Source of the DNA: a virus
Virus record (IMG/VR): IMGVR_UViG_3300009184_000092
Coordinates: 1 to 38,092 of that record
Reading direction: 5' to 3' (one strand)
Length of the DNA: 38,092 nucleotides
The position numbers and the translations under genes are program-made. Shown here piece by piece: positions 16,090 to 24,632 of this stretch; the stretch's first letter is position 1, and each line of letters opens with the position of its first letter. The notes under the pieces were generated by a model, which saw only the letters and a list, made by a program, of their open reading frames with translations, was not told where the DNA came from and did no database searches.

Positions 16090-17495
16090 TACTTGAACCC
16101 CTCAAATTTACTACGATCAAACTTAGACTTTGGTCGGCTACGTTCATAATCCTCTTCGCCAAACTTAGTGTTATCCATTACTGGTTTATCTTCAGAAAGA
16201 GTTTGGGCTGATTGCTCTACATCGTAAAGCCGCATCTTGCCGCGATCCACGCCAACGATAAACCTAGAATTAACCCCAGGATCACCATATCGATTCTTAA
16301 GCTGCTTAACCATAATCTGATTGAGGTCTGCCATCTCTTCGGATTGTTTGATGAGTGCAAACATAAAATCAGCTGTGGCTGGGAGTCCAAAGGATTCTGA
16401 TGTATCTTCCAATCCCACGTCGCTGTTCGAATATCCACTTCGAGTTGTTTGAGTAGCCGAGACGATAGGAACATTGAATTCAACTGCCAACCCTCGTAGT
16501 TCTTCTGCGATTGCTTTGATAAGGGTATAAGAATTGACGTTGGCTCCATTTTTAATCCTCGATGACATACAGATGTTCAGATAATCAATGTAGATGATAT
16601 CTGGAACGAAGTTACGTTTAATTTTAAGTTCATTCAATAGATGACGGAAGTTAGCGCTACCAGCACAGGCGGTAGGGTATTCTTTTACGATCAGCTTGCC
16701 TGTAGTTTTACCCTTAACGCGAGCGATCTTTTTATCATAAACGTCTTTTGGCAAAACCTTCAAGTCATCAATCGTAACGTCAAGAAGGTTCGCATCAATA
16801 CGTTCGGCAATACGTTCTTCTGCCATTTCAAGAGTAATGTAGAGAACATTAAAACCTTTAGTAAGGTTAGATGCCGCACAGTGACACATGAACATAGACT
16901 TACCAACACCAGTTCCAGCAAGAGCGATATTCAGCGTTTTCTTTGGTAGCCCACCCTGAGTAATCGAATTAAAGTAATCGATATCAAACGGGATACGGCT
17001 CTCTTTAGTGTGATAGAACTCATATCGGCTATCTGCATCTTCAAGGAAGTCGTGACCGATATGAGTGTCAAACGAAACAGCAAGAGCATCCGAGAGAATC
17101 TGAGGGATAGCTCCCTTCGCATTTTTACCAGTTTTATCATCTAGGATTTGAATAGATGACATGATCGCATTATAAACTGCTTTTTCCTGACAGAACTTTT
17201 CTGTTTGATCGAGCAACCAATCTAGCTTAGTGTCTGGTTCATAATTAAGGGTCTCAATGATATCTTTTGCTCTTTTGAACGCATCTTCATTGAGACCGTC
17301 TTTATTAGATAGATCGATAGCCAATGCTTCCTTGGAGGGAAAACTATTATATTGATCTACGTACTCAGAAATAAGTTTGAAAACAATTTTCTCTTGATAA
17401 TCCTGAAAATACTCTTCCTTTAAGAAAGGAATTACTTTCCGACCATACTCTTCATTATTGACCAAATGCGCGAGAATAGTGTTTTCAATAGCCAT
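16089..17495 (-). CDS. 41: Replicative DNA helicase, gp41/DnaB type
   Basis: This 468-residue hexameric helicase unwinds the lagging-strand template at the phage fork. The N-terminal 140 residues are helical, as in T4 gp41. The RecA-like motor domain has a perfect Walker A, AGTGVGKS (193-200), a Walker B DIIYIDYLN (299-307), an SATQTTR switch segment near 345 and a DRGKMRLY segment near the C-terminus. The length is close to T4 gp41 (about 475). An upstream GGAG supports the start. It lies 96 bases after UvsX, with the polymerase gene further upstream on the same strand, a T4-type arrangement. Confidence 0.93.
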   Translation of the reverse strand: MAIENTILAHLVNNEEYGRKVIPFLKEEYFQDYQEKIVFKLISEYVDQYNSFPSKEALAIDLSNKDGLNEDAFKRAKDIIETLNYEPDTKLDWLLDQTEKFCQEKAVYNAIMSSIQILDDKTGKNAKGAIPQILSDALAVSFDTHIGHDFLEDADSRYEFYHTKESRIPFDIDYFNSITQGGLPKKTLNIALAGTGVGKSMFMCHCAASNLTKGFNVLYITLEMAEERIAERIDANLLDVTIDDLKVLPKDVYDKKIARVKGKTTGKLIVKEYPTACAGSANFRHLLNELKIKRNFVPDIIYIDYLNICMSSRIKNGANVNSYTLIKAIAEELRGLAVEFNVPIVSATQTTRSGYSNSDVGLEDTSESFGLPATADFMFALIKQSEEMADLNQIMVKQLKNRYGDPGVNSRFIVGVDRGKMRLYDVEQSAQTLSEDKPVMDNTKFGEEDYERSRPKSKFDRSKFEGFK

Positions 17496-17591
17496 TTTCG
17501 ATCTTTCTCCATCACGTTCTTAAAATATACTTCTTCAGTCTCGACCATCGTTACTTTCAATGGTCGAGTTGTATAGTCGTACTTCGAATTA

Positions 17592-18647
17592 CTAGGCTGT
17601 TTCATCATCTTCGTTCGACTCTTCCATGATTTGTCCAACAGCCATCTTATACTTCGATTCAATAAACTTAGAGAAATCGGTAGTTTGGAACATCTTCATC
17701 CAAAAATCTTTATTATCGACAATGTCACCAGCACGCATGTTTGGCTGTTTGACTTCACCAGTTTCCTTGTCAACTACGGCATACCAGCCAACTTTAGGTT
17801 TAACAATATAACCACCATCCAAGGCGACATCAAGCAACCCAGACCAGCGATTAATACCACCTTCAAACGAGACAGTGATCGGAATCTTTGATTTTTCTTT
17901 AACATAACGAGACTTTTCAACATTGATAACAAAGTGATACCCCTGAATTTCACCGCCGTCCTTATCCTGCTGGCGACCAAGAATCCAAATATTGTCCGAG
18001 CCATAGTACGAACCAGTGCCACCGCCGACGATATCTTTCGGGAACATTCCAATTTCCTTATAGGTGTGATTGATCACAACCATAGGAATATCCTTGAGCG
18101 AAAGATGCGGAGTAATCATACGGAAGAGAGACTTCATCTGCTTCGCGCGAGTCATATCCGCAACAGACTTCTGTTCAAGAGCGTCTTCAACTTCCTTCTT
18201 TGAAGCAAGATTACCGATAGAGTCAACAACGATCATAACATGATCATCACGCCCAAGATCCTTGAGCTGAGTCATAATATCAAACTTCAACTCTTCAACG
18301 TCAGTGATAGGAGTATGAACAACTTGATCGAAAGGAATGCCAAAAGTTTGGAAGTATGACTGAGGAGTACCAAACTCAGAGTCATAAAAAAGAATGATAC
18401 CGTCTTTATACTTCTTTAGGAATGAAGAGGCGAGGAGAAGAGCAAAGCCAGTCTTAAAGTGTTTCGATGGACCAGCCAACATTGTCAGTCCAGGAGTAAT
18501 ACCCCCATCAACAGAACCAGAAAGAGCAACGTTGATCATAGGAACTGAAGTAGGAATCATATCCTTCTTCGTAAAGATCTTCGAGTCAATAAGGCTCGCA
18601 GTAAGGTCAATCGTGCTGTTCTTAATAAGTTTATCTTTAAGCGACAT
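17592..18647 (-). CDS. uvsX: UvsX/RecA-type recombinase
   Basis: This 351-residue strand-exchange protein forms filaments on single-stranded DNA for recombination-dependent replication and repair. The Walker A motif is GPSKHFKT (59-66), characteristic of UvsX rather than bacterial RecA (GPESSGKT). LFYDSEFGTP follows at about 86-95, then Walker B VMIVVD (137-142), an MTRAKQMKSLFR segment (near 168) and the L2-type GGGTGSYYGSDNIW region near 208. Compared with T4 UvsX (about 390 residues) it is slightly short. A perfect 17-base-spaced promoter lies directly upstream, with AAGGAG as the ribosome site. Confidence 0.95.
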   Translation of the reverse strand: MSLKDKLIKNSTIDLTASLIDSKIFTKKDMIPTSVPMINVALSGSVDGGITPGLTMLAGPSKHFKTGFALLLASSFLKKYKDGIILFYDSEFGTPQSYFQTFGIPFDQVVHTPITDVEELKFDIMTQLKDLGRDDHVMIVVDSIGNLASKKEVEDALEQKSVADMTRAKQMKSLFRMITPHLSLKDIPMVVINHTYKEIGMFPKDIVGGGTGSYYGSDNIWILGRQQDKDGGEIQGYHFVINVEKSRYVKEKSKIPITVSFEGGINRWSGLLDVALDGGYIVKPKVGWYAVVDKETGEVKQPNMRAGDIVDNKDFWMKMFQTTDFSKFIESKYKMAVGQIMEESNEDDETA

Positions 18648-18673
18648 GTGTTTCTCCTTGTATATGTATTATT

Positions 18674-18702
18674 AGTATACGGTATATGTGTATAAAAGTC
18701 AA
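18674..18702 (-). promoter_or_regulatory. Sigma70-type promoter for uvsX
   Basis: On the minus strand TTGACT (18697-18702) and TATACT (18674-18679) are separated by exactly 17 bases. The -35 contains the TGA stop codon of the preceding 72-residue gene. Confidence 0.8.
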
Positions 18703-18917
18703 CTGTTAATATAATCGTCCATCTTTTTAATAAATGCTTTGATTGTTTTATCTCTGTTTGGCCAGACGATTGTATCTTTCTCTGGATTCTTCATAAGGTT
18801 GTTAAGAAGTGGCATAATCATTTTACGCAATCCTTCGACCTTATCGTTTGTCTGTGCTTTAATTTCTTCTGAGTCGGCGAATGTAAAGCCGAAGTCATCT
18901 TCCTCGTTAAGGTTCAT
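18699..18917 (-). CDS. Small conserved replication-cluster protein, 72 residues
   Basis: I start this 72-residue protein at the ATG overlapping the polymerase TGA (ATGA). It has an acidic N-terminus, NEEDDFGFTF, then a helical region KVEGLRKMIMPLLNNLMKNPEKDTIVWPNR, and ends in a short helix. The LLNNL-x-x-NPEKD-x-I-W-P-N-R phrase is one I recall from small proteins encoded near uvsX in T4-like phages, with no assigned function. Its TGA stop is embedded in the uvsX -35 element. Confidence 0.6.
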   Translation of the reverse strand: MNLNEEDDFGFTFADSEEIKAQTNDKVEGLRKMIMPLLNNLMKNPEKDTIVWPNRDKTIKAFIKKMDDYINS

Positions 18918-21376
18918 CCGAAAAAATCCTCCAATGTTGATTTGTCTTCGATTTGCCAATCTATAATTTCCGTAATCGAACGGAGAGGCTCTAGGAATGC
19001 TTTATCAAACTGCATTTCTCTATTGATATACTTATCAAGATCGAATTCTATAGGAAGCACATCAGGGCTGGCAATGATATTTTCACCGATAGGATTCGGT
19101 TCCATAAGATACGCAAACTTGATCTTATCGCCATCTGAAATAGGTGCTAGGTTCTTAACTTTCTTTTCTTTGATAAGACGATTATAGAGCAGTGCACCAC
19201 GAACATGAATAGGAGTTTTCATTCCATAAATTTGCCCGTGCTTACCAGCATAATCCTTTAGACCTTTTACGCCTCTTGGAAATGCGACATCTTCAAATGG
19301 AAGTGTCATAAACTCTTTTTTGAAATTAAGAACAAACTCCTTAAGTTCTTTTTGATTGCTATTCATAATGATACCGAGAGCCTTCTTAATATTCTCACGG
19401 CAAACATATGGCGTTGAAGAGCGAACTGCTTCGATACCCTGAAGCTTCAACTTTGGTTTATCATACTGAACGCCTTCAACGTTCCACGCATTAAGAATAT
19501 ACATTTTCTTTTTACGCCAGATGCCCTTGTTAGCGATCGTCTCGCGTTTCATTTGCATCTTCTGCTGATAAGCATTCATCATACCAGCAAGCTCGTCATA
19601 ACAAGAATTCAAATAATGCTGGACCTTAGTTTCGCAAAACTGATCAATCAACTTAACAGCTTCAAGTTCGTCGCTACCTTCAGGAATAAGTTTTTCAAAT
19701 GTAACATAGATAGAATCAGTATCCGAAGCAATGACGTAATCAACGCCAGTTGTCTTACAGATCTTATTCATATACTCGTTCATCTTCTTTTCAATCCAGC
19801 GGATCGAGAGCTGACCAGACGTCGTGATGGCTTCTGCGTGATTAAAATTGAACCAGCGGAAGTACTGATTGCCCAACGCACCGTAGGCTGAGTTAAGCTG
19901 GATCTTCTTGGCCATCTGCATATTGTGATATCGCGCGATGAGTTTCTCGTCATCTTTGCTTTTCGTTTTTTCATACCTTTGCTTGGCTTCAAGCATTTTC
20001 TTTTTGTAGATAACACGATCATCATACATCTTCTCCATTAGTGCGGGAAGGAATCCTTGTTTGTCTTTGCGATAGGTGCAACCATTAGCAGCATACGCAA
20101 CCATACCGTCACGATATTCCCAATTACCTTCTAGCAAATAATCAATAGAAGGAAAATCAATTCGTCCAGCAAATGTCTCTGAACTGATGTTATACTGCAT
20201 GATCAAATGCGGATACAGAGAGTTCAAGTCGAATGAAACGACCCACTTACTCAATCCTGGCTTCGGCTCTTTAACATAACCACCAACAAGAGATTCGAAA
20301 TCATTTTGCTTCTTGAACTGCGGAATGACAATATTTTGTTCAAGAAGATAATTGTGAATGATAGTATCCCAAACACGAACAGTCGTGAGGGTATCGTTAT
20401 AGTTTACCTTCGCGTCATACGCAAGAGCCATAACCTGCTCAAGGAACTTCAACTTATCATCAAGACGGTCAACAAGCACACAGTCGTGAATGTTATACTC
20501 GATAAACTTTTGAAAGTTATTCTTATAGAGTTCAAGAAGCGAACCATGCTCTGAATAGTCGATCTTCTTTTTGCCAAGTTCGATTTGCGAAATGAAATCT
20601 AGCTTATAAGATTCCTGATTGCCGAATGTAAACTTACGATAGAGCTGATAGTAGTCAAGAACAGAAAGACCAAGAATGTTATAACTCTGGTTTTCCTTGC
20701 CACGAAACTCTACGTTCTTTTCAGTAAAGATACCCCATGGCGAAAGCTTCTTAACTTCTTTATCGTTGAACAGCAACTTAATTCGATTAATCAAATAAGG
20801 AATGTCAAAGAACTCGATGTTCCATCCCGTAACAATATCGAGGTCAAGAGCTTGCCAACAAGCAAGGAACTTCTGAATGAGCATATACTCATCGTTACAC
20901 TTAATGTAATGAGTATTAGGATCTTCAGTTACAAAGTCGCCGCATCCAAAAACATAATTACGTCCCTTACAACGAATGGTAATCGCTGTAAGTTCTTTAT
21001 CTGCTTTTTGAATATCAGGGAAACCTTCATCGGCAGCACACTCAATATCAAGAGTTCCGATGTTTACTAATTTGGGGTCGTAATCAATATCACCTTTGAA
21101 GTTGTCAAAGATGTATAGATAAGCAAAAGCGGTAAGCCCATAGATATCCATATTAGAAACATTTTCATAACGCTCGATGAAATCTTTTGCGTCACGAATA
21201 GAATCAAATACAATTTTATCTACAGACTTACCGTTTAGAGTGGAATACTTACCACCTTGTTTCTGAACGAAAAGATACGGCTTATATTCGACAACATCTT
21301 TAATACGCAATCCTTTATCAAAACCACGCATATAGACTTTATCGCCACGAACAAATGCATTAGTATAAAAAGCCAT
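18914..21376 (-). CDS. 43: Family B DNA polymerase, gp43 type
   Basis: This is the phage replicative polymerase with 3'-5' proofreading (820 residues). I chose the ATG four bases after a GGAGGGA site over one six codons upstream. Proofreading motifs are intact: Exo I D-x-E in TLDIECA (Asp110, Glu112), Exo II NIEFFD (186-191) and Exo III Y-x3-D in EYNIHD (294-298). Polymerase motif A is SFDLNSLYP (Asp383), motif B is KIQLNSAYG (starting at Lys491) and motif C is SDTDS (552-555). It is about 80 residues shorter than T4 gp43. A 17-base-spaced promoter lies upstream and the stop overlaps the next gene. Confidence 0.96.
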   Translation of the reverse strand: MAFYTNAFVRGDKVYMRGFDKGLRIKDVVEYKPYLFVQKQGGKYSTLNGKSVDKIVFDSIRDAKDFIERYENVSNMDIYGLTAFAYLYIFDNFKGDIDYDPKLVNIGTLDIECAADEGFPDIQKADKELTAITIRCKGRNYVFGCGDFVTEDPNTHYIKCNDEYMLIQKFLACWQALDLDIVTGWNIEFFDIPYLINRIKLLFNDKEVKKLSPWGIFTEKNVEFRGKENQSYNILGLSVLDYYQLYRKFTFGNQESYKLDFISQIELGKKKIDYSEHGSLLELYKNNFQKFIEYNIHDCVLVDRLDDKLKFLEQVMALAYDAKVNYNDTLTTVRVWDTIIHNYLLEQNIVIPQFKKQNDFESLVGGYVKEPKPGLSKWVVSFDLNSLYPHLIMQYNISSETFAGRIDFPSIDYLLEGNWEYRDGMVAYAANGCTYRKDKQGFLPALMEKMYDDRVIYKKKMLEAKQRYEKTKSKDDEKLIARYHNMQMAKKIQLNSAYGALGNQYFRWFNFNHAEAITTSGQLSIRWIEKKMNEYMNKICKTTGVDYVIASDTDSIYVTFEKLIPEGSDELEAVKLIDQFCETKVQHYLNSCYDELAGMMNAYQQKMQMKRETIANKGIWRKKKMYILNAWNVEGVQYDKPKLKLQGIEAVRSSTPYVCRENIKKALGIIMNSNQKELKEFVLNFKKEFMTLPFEDVAFPRGVKGLKDYAGKHGQIYGMKTPIHVRGALLYNRLIKEKKVKNLAPISDGDKIKFAYLMEPNPIGENIIASPDVLPIEFDLDKYINREMQFDKAFLEPLRSITEIIDWQIEDKSTLEDFFG

Positions 21377-21399
21377 AATCCCTCCACGAAACACATTAT

Positions 21400-21428
21400 A
21401 TATTACCTGACTTTCACATCAAAGTCAA
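21400..21428 (-). promoter_or_regulatory. Sigma70-type promoter for the DNA polymerase gene
   Basis: On the minus strand TTGACT (21423-21428) and TAATAT (21400-21405) lie 17 bases apart, just downstream of the holin stop codon, and would start transcription about 20 bases before the polymerase start codon. Confidence 0.75.
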
Positions 21429-21431
21429 GTT

Positions 21432-21920
21432 TTATTTGTTAGCAATCTTTTCCTGTCCGCGAGTATACGAAGTGATACCGAGGATAGCACCGAAAGCAAG
21501 ATGGATAAGACCACCATTGCTGAGGGTAAGAGATTGCCAAGCAACGTATGCCATACTGATGCCAGATGCTTTAAGAATCACTGGCATGAACATTGCGATA
21601 ACTGGAAAAGCTACGAAGTCAACGAAACAGATAAGCATATAGAGCCAACCCATTGCTGGGCGCCAATATGACTTCATCCAATGTTCGTCTTGCTTTGCGT
21701 TTTCCTTTTCCCACTGCTGCTTTTCTAATTCAATCTTAGCAAGCTGTGCTTCTGGCGACAACTGCTGAACGGTTGAACTAGACGATGGACTCGAGAACGA
21801 ACCACTGTAGCTTGTAGGAATAGAAGCAGCTGCACCTTTTGTAGCAGGTGGCAGCATATCCATTGCTGGCTTAGGTGCTTCTGGTTCTGCGTTTGGATCT
21901 GGTGTACCAAATTTAGGCAT
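21432..21920 (-). CDS. Holin, GTA/3TM-type
   Basis: This 162-residue protein probably forms the inner-membrane lesion that triggers lysis. The first 60 residues are Pro/Ser/Ala-rich and soluble. A charged helix (LSPEAQLAKIELEKQQWEKENAKQD) follows, then SYWRPAMGWLYMLICFVDFVAFP..., one long or two adjacent transmembrane segments (about 88-115), and a last hydrophobic stretch near 135-150. The W-R-P-x-x-x-W phrase before the first membrane span is characteristic of the 3TM holin family found in gene-transfer agents and phages of Alphaproteobacteria. It is 10 bases downstream of the endolysin gene. Confidence 0.7.
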   Translation of the reverse strand: MPKFGTPDPNAEPEAPKPAMDMLPPATKGAAASIPTSYSGSFSSPSSSSTVQQLSPEAQLAKIELEKQQWEKENAKQDEHWMKSYWRPAMGWLYMLICFVDFVAFPVIAMFMPVILKASGISMAYVAWQSLTLSNGGLIHLAFGAILGITSYTRGQEKIANK

Positions 21921-21930
21921 CTATAACTCC

Positions 21931-22548
21931 TTATGAAAAAACTTCGAGGGCTGCTTCATAATGATGCTTACGATCTTCAAGACCAATGGTTCCGCCATTA
22001 ATCTTTTTTGTGACCGTTAGAATGTCACCTTGATCTGCCCACTTGTTTAATTCGCGGGAATCCCAAAACCATGCGGCTGACCAAGCTGCACCTTCTTCAG
22101 TGCTCAACCATTCAGTTGCTTCAGCAAAATCCATTTCCATGTCTCTTGCGAATGCTTGATAGTTTGACTTACCTGTAAGCTGAATTAGACCACGACCACA
22201 GTATCTGTAGCCATCACCAGACGCTTCATCACCATTACCCATACGACTAGCGTATACGCGATTGGCAATCTTTTCTGGCTTCTTAGCATAGTCAGCAGGA
22301 TTTACAGTACGAAAGTATTTTGGAAATACTCTCTTAAGTCCATCAGCCGAGTAGTTTAAATTTTCTTTAATTGTTCTTAACCCACCAGACTCATGCCCAA
22401 CTTGAGCAAGAAACATAGCTATACGCTTTGGTGTGTTAATTTCGTAGAAAGCCATTGCTTCATTAAGAGGCTCTACGAATCTTTCAATGATATCTTCAGA
22501 GGTATCTTCAAAGAAATCATTCAATTGGTCAAATGTTACTATTGACAT
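21931..22548 (-). CDS. GH19-type endolysin
   Basis: This 205-residue muramidase/chitinase-fold endolysin should cleave cell-wall glycan at lysis. The glycoside hydrolase 19 signatures are clear: AQVGHESGG with catalytic Glu53, TIKENLNYSADGL with the second conserved Glu62, GRGLIQLTGKSNY (118-130) and INGG (183-186). Its length matches single-domain phage GH19 endolysins. There is no signal peptide or cell-wall-binding domain, so export depends on the holin immediately downstream. A TATAAAT sequence overlaps the start codon and is too close to be its promoter. Confidence 0.9.
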   Translation of the reverse strand: MSIVTFDQLNDFFEDTSEDIIERFVEPLNEAMAFYEINTPKRIAMFLAQVGHESGGLRTIKENLNYSADGLKRVFPKYFRTVNPADYAKKPEKIANRVYASRMGNGDEASGDGYRYCGRGLIQLTGKSNYQAFARDMEMDFAEATEWLSTEEGAAWSAAWFWDSRELNKWADQGDILTVTKKINGGTIGLEDRKHHYEAALEVFS

Positions 22549-22600
22549 TTATATCTCCCATATTATTTTCAAAACATAATATAGAAGAAACTCAACGGTG

Positions 22601-22765
22601 TTATTTAGTTGTTATTGCTTTAGCCGCAATGAAGACGATTTCTTGTCTAGTCAATCCTAGCTTTTGAAGATCTCTATCATTCAAACATTGTAGTTCGTAA
22701 ATTGTATTATAAAATCTAAACGTGTCTCTTACAGCTTCGTATGTTTTTGTGAATAAATGTGCCAT
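22601..22765 (-). CDS. DUF1127-family small protein
   Basis: I start this 54-residue protein at the ATG preceded by AAAGGAAA, 20 codons inside the longest frame. It carries YELQCLNDRDLQKLGLTRQEI, matching the DUF1127 signature (L-x-x-L-x-D-R-x-L-x-D-I-G-L-x-R-x-x-I) common in Alphaproteobacteria. Small bacterial DUF1127 proteins have been linked to RNA binding and phosphate or stress responses. In a phage the gene may have been acquired from a host. It lies directly after the terminator that follows hsp20. Confidence 0.75.
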   Translation of the reverse strand: MAHLFTKTYEAVRDTFRFYNTIYELQCLNDRDLQKLGLTRQEIVFIAAKAITTK

Positions 22766-22795
22766 TTTATTTTCCTTTATATGAAACGCAGAAAA

Positions 22796-22820
22796 AGCTG
22801 GGGGCGAAATTCCCCCAGCT
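22796..22820 (-). terminator. Intrinsic terminator after the Hsp20 gene
   Basis: AGCTGGGGG (22796-22804) and CCCCCAGCT (22812-22820) form a perfect 9-bp stem with a 7-base loop. On the minus strand it is followed by TTTT. It ends the Hsp20 transcript 25 bases after the stop codon. Confidence 0.8.
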
Positions 22821-22844
22821 ATCATAATCTACAGTTCACTTAAA

Positions 22845-23369
22845 TTATTTTGAATCGATCTTTTTAGCTGAAGCTGGGGCAGCTTCTGTAACGTCTTCGA
22901 TATTGATTTTCTTTGGCTTCTTATCTTCTGGGATAATATGTTCAAGCCAAATTTTCAATAGACCATTAACGTACTGAGCATTATTCACAACAACATTATC
23001 AGCAAGGCTGAAAGTACGTTCGAACGGACGATCGGAAATACCCTTGTGAAGGAACTTTTGATCAATACCATCAGTTACAAGCGAGTCAACAGTTGTATGA
23101 CCAGCAATCTTGAGTTTGTTTTCTTCAAGAGTAAGTTCGATATCGTTTTTGCCGAAACCAGCAACAGCCATTTCAATCACATAGACGTTCTCGTCTGTTT
23201 TCTTAAGATTGAATGGTGGATAGCCAGCAGATGCTGCGCTGTTAGCAACGAGGTCCATAGTTTCTTGTACTTTGGCAAGGAACTTATCCGAACCAATGAA
23301 ATACTTATCGAATTTATGAAGATCTGAAAAGGTGTGATCGAACTTATAATTAGTCCAAGGATTTGTCAT
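22845..23369 (-). CDS. hsp20: Small heat-shock protein, Hsp20/alpha-crystallin type
   Basis: This 174-residue holdase chaperone is a gene frequently carried by T4-like phages. The alpha-crystallin domain runs from about residue 55 to 145: NVYVIEMAVAGFGKNDIELTLEENKLKIAG, then RPFERTFSLADNVVVNNAQYVNGLLKIWL, with the conserved A-x-x-x-G-L-L-x-(I/V) element in the form YVNGLLKIWL. The N-terminus (FDHTFSDLHKFDKYFIGSDKF) resembles bacterial IbpA. The C-terminal I-x-I-like KKINIED is present. It has its own strong promoter and terminator and is therefore a monocistronic unit, separately regulated from the lysis genes. Confidence 0.93.
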   Translation of the reverse strand: MTNPWTNYKFDHTFSDLHKFDKYFIGSDKFLAKVQETMDLVANSAASAGYPPFNLKKTDENVYVIEMAVAGFGKNDIELTLEENKLKIAGHTTVDSLVTDGIDQKFLHKGISDRPFERTFSLADNVVVNNAQYVNGLLKIWLEHIIPEDKKPKKINIEDVTEAAPASAKKIDSK

Positions 23370-23429
23370 GTTTATCTCCTATTAAGCAAGATTAAGTTAT
23401 AGTATGGATCCCGAAGCAATCCATAATAT

Positions 23430-23458
23430 TATATAGGTTCTCCACCTATAAAATTCAA
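23430..23458 (-). promoter_or_regulatory. Sigma70-type promoter for the Hsp20 gene
   Basis: On the minus strand TTGAAT (23453-23458) is followed after 17 bases by TATATA (23430-23435), with a TATAAT two bases further on. The leader of about 55 bases contains an AGGAG site. No sigma32-like element is evident. Confidence 0.65.
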
Positions 23459-23462
23459 GGGG

Positions 23463-23669
23463 TCAGTGTAATTTTTTTTGATGTGTTTCTTTTGCTATGA
23501 CCATCAACTGCATCGTTGATTGGTTTAACAAATACAATGGCGTCATGCCAGCTTCGTGAAATTCTTTTCCAGTTTCTAGAAGCCTTTTGAAGTTGTTGTT
23601 CTCGTCGTCTTTACAACATTCTGCTGCTTCTTTAATTATATCTTCTGGTATTTGAACAACTGGTACCAT
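23463..23669 (-). CDS. Small hypothetical protein, 68-69 residues
   Basis: I start at the ATG two bases after the upstream stop; a GTG start four codons earlier is also possible. The sequence is helical, with EDIIKEAAECCKDDENNNFKRLLETGKEF and then PLYLLNQSTMQLMVIAKETH. A Cys-Cys pair lies near residue 14. There is no known motif. It follows the 194-residue gene and ends just before the Hsp20 promoter. Confidence 0.5.
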   Translation of the reverse strand: MVPVVQIPEDIIKEAAECCKDDENNNFKRLLETGKEFHEAGMTPLYLLNQSTMQLMVIAKETHQKKLH

Positions 23670-23671
23670 TA

Positions 23672-24256
23672 TTAATCCCACAATGCTCGATAATACTTAC
23701 CAAAGAGACGCAACCCGTTTGCAATACGCTTTTGATATTGCTCGCTGCGAACGAGATCCCATCCATCCTTTTCAGAATAAAACATCATATCATCGCCGTG
23801 TGCAAGTTGATCGAATGTCCAGATCATTTCGTCCATGATCCAATTATAGCGATCAAGAGCACGAGTATCATTACCGCCATAATCTGTTACCTCGCCTTTA
23901 CCAATTTGTGGTGCGTCTTCTGGGTCTGAGCTGAAGTAGCCGTGATTAGCTGCTTTCAGCTGAACAAGCATAGGATGAACGATCAAAGAGAGTGTGTGAT
24001 CCATCGACCAAGTATCATATGGATCAATTTGAACTTTTACCTTGCGTGTTCTAAACTTATCAATCCATTCACACAGATTTAGAACCCATGTAGTAGAGAG
24101 CCAGTCACCGAGCTTGTCTGCTGCTCTGTAATCCCAACGATTATAGATTGCAGGTTCATCTGCAAATACACCACGACGTTCAACCCAGAAAAAGATAGCA
24201 TCAGCAATTTGGTAGGGTCCAATCCAATCGCGGTAAGGTCCAATGTTTATTTTCAT
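23672..24256 (-). CDS. Conserved phage protein ending RLFGKYYRALWD
   Basis: This 194-residue acidic, Trp-rich protein opens MKINIGPYRDWIGPYQIADAIFFW, has RTRKVKVQIDPYDTWSMDHTLSLIVHPML in the middle, and ends GLRLFGKYYRALWD. I recognise these three blocks as a family that recurs in many large myoviruses without a known function. The Asp/His-rich middle (DPYDTWSMDHT) could bind metal, but no catalytic signature is established. It is divergent from the spanin gene across about 30 bases. Confidence 0.7.
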   Translation of the reverse strand: MKINIGPYRDWIGPYQIADAIFFWVERRGVFADEPAIYNRWDYRAADKLGDWLSTTWVLNLCEWIDKFRTRKVKVQIDPYDTWSMDHTLSLIVHPMLVQLKAANHGYFSSDPEDAPQIGKGEVTDYGGNDTRALDRYNWIMDEMIWTFDQLAHGDDMMFYSEKDGWDLVRSEQYQKRIANGLRLFGKYYRALWD

Positions 24257-24287
24257 TACTAAATAATCCTATCTAATGGAGGTTATC

Positions 24288-24632
24288 ATGGGTCGTATTC
24301 AATTATATATCATCGGTGGAATATTCCTATTCGGAGCTCTTACCGCATTCTATTATAACTGGCGTAAAGGTATCGAGCGCGAAGCTCTACTAGAATATAA
24401 TCAGGCACAACTCGAGCAAAACGAAAAAGATCAACAAGCTATGAAAGAAAAGCTTGCTGCCATGGCTAAGAGACAGGCAGAGATAGAAGCCGAAAACGCT
24501 GCCGATAAAAAAGCATTCAAAGGCAAGATGGAAGAAATCAACACTGTAATCGAATCAAAAGAAACTGTTGATAGACCAGCCTCTGACGTTTTGAAGAAAA
24601 CAGTAGCTAAATTAAAGGATGCTCCGAAATGA
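24288..24632 (+). CDS. Inner-membrane spanin subunit (Rz-like)
   Basis: I start this 114-residue protein at the second of two in-frame ATGs, because GGAGG lies five bases before it and overlaps the first. It has one N-terminal signal-anchor (YIIGGIFLFGALTAFYYNW), then a long charged periplasmic coiled coil (EQNEKDQQAMKEKLAAMAKRQAEIEAENAADKK), as in Rz-type i-spanins. With the lipoprotein encoded next it would bridge inner and outer membranes and disrupt the outer membrane at lysis. The pair is the only plus-strand unit within the left 27 kb. Confidence 0.8.
   Translation: MGRIQLYIIGGIFLFGALTAFYYNWRKGIEREALLEYNQAQLEQNEKDQQAMKEKLAAMAKRQAEIEAENAADKKAFKGKMEEINTVIESKETVDRPASDVLKKTVAKLKDAPK

Noticed and set aside
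17432-17605. 57-codon minus-strand frame bridging uvsX and the helicase gene
   Set aside because: It would fill the 96-base gap but overlaps the helicase start by 64 bases, has only a poor ribosome site and resembles nothing I know. T4 gene 40 lies here but is longer and different. Kept as unlikely, not excluded.
22549-22560. TATAAAT just upstream of the endolysin gene as a late promoter
   Set aside because: The ATG of the gene is part of the sequence, leaving no room for a start site and ribosome site.
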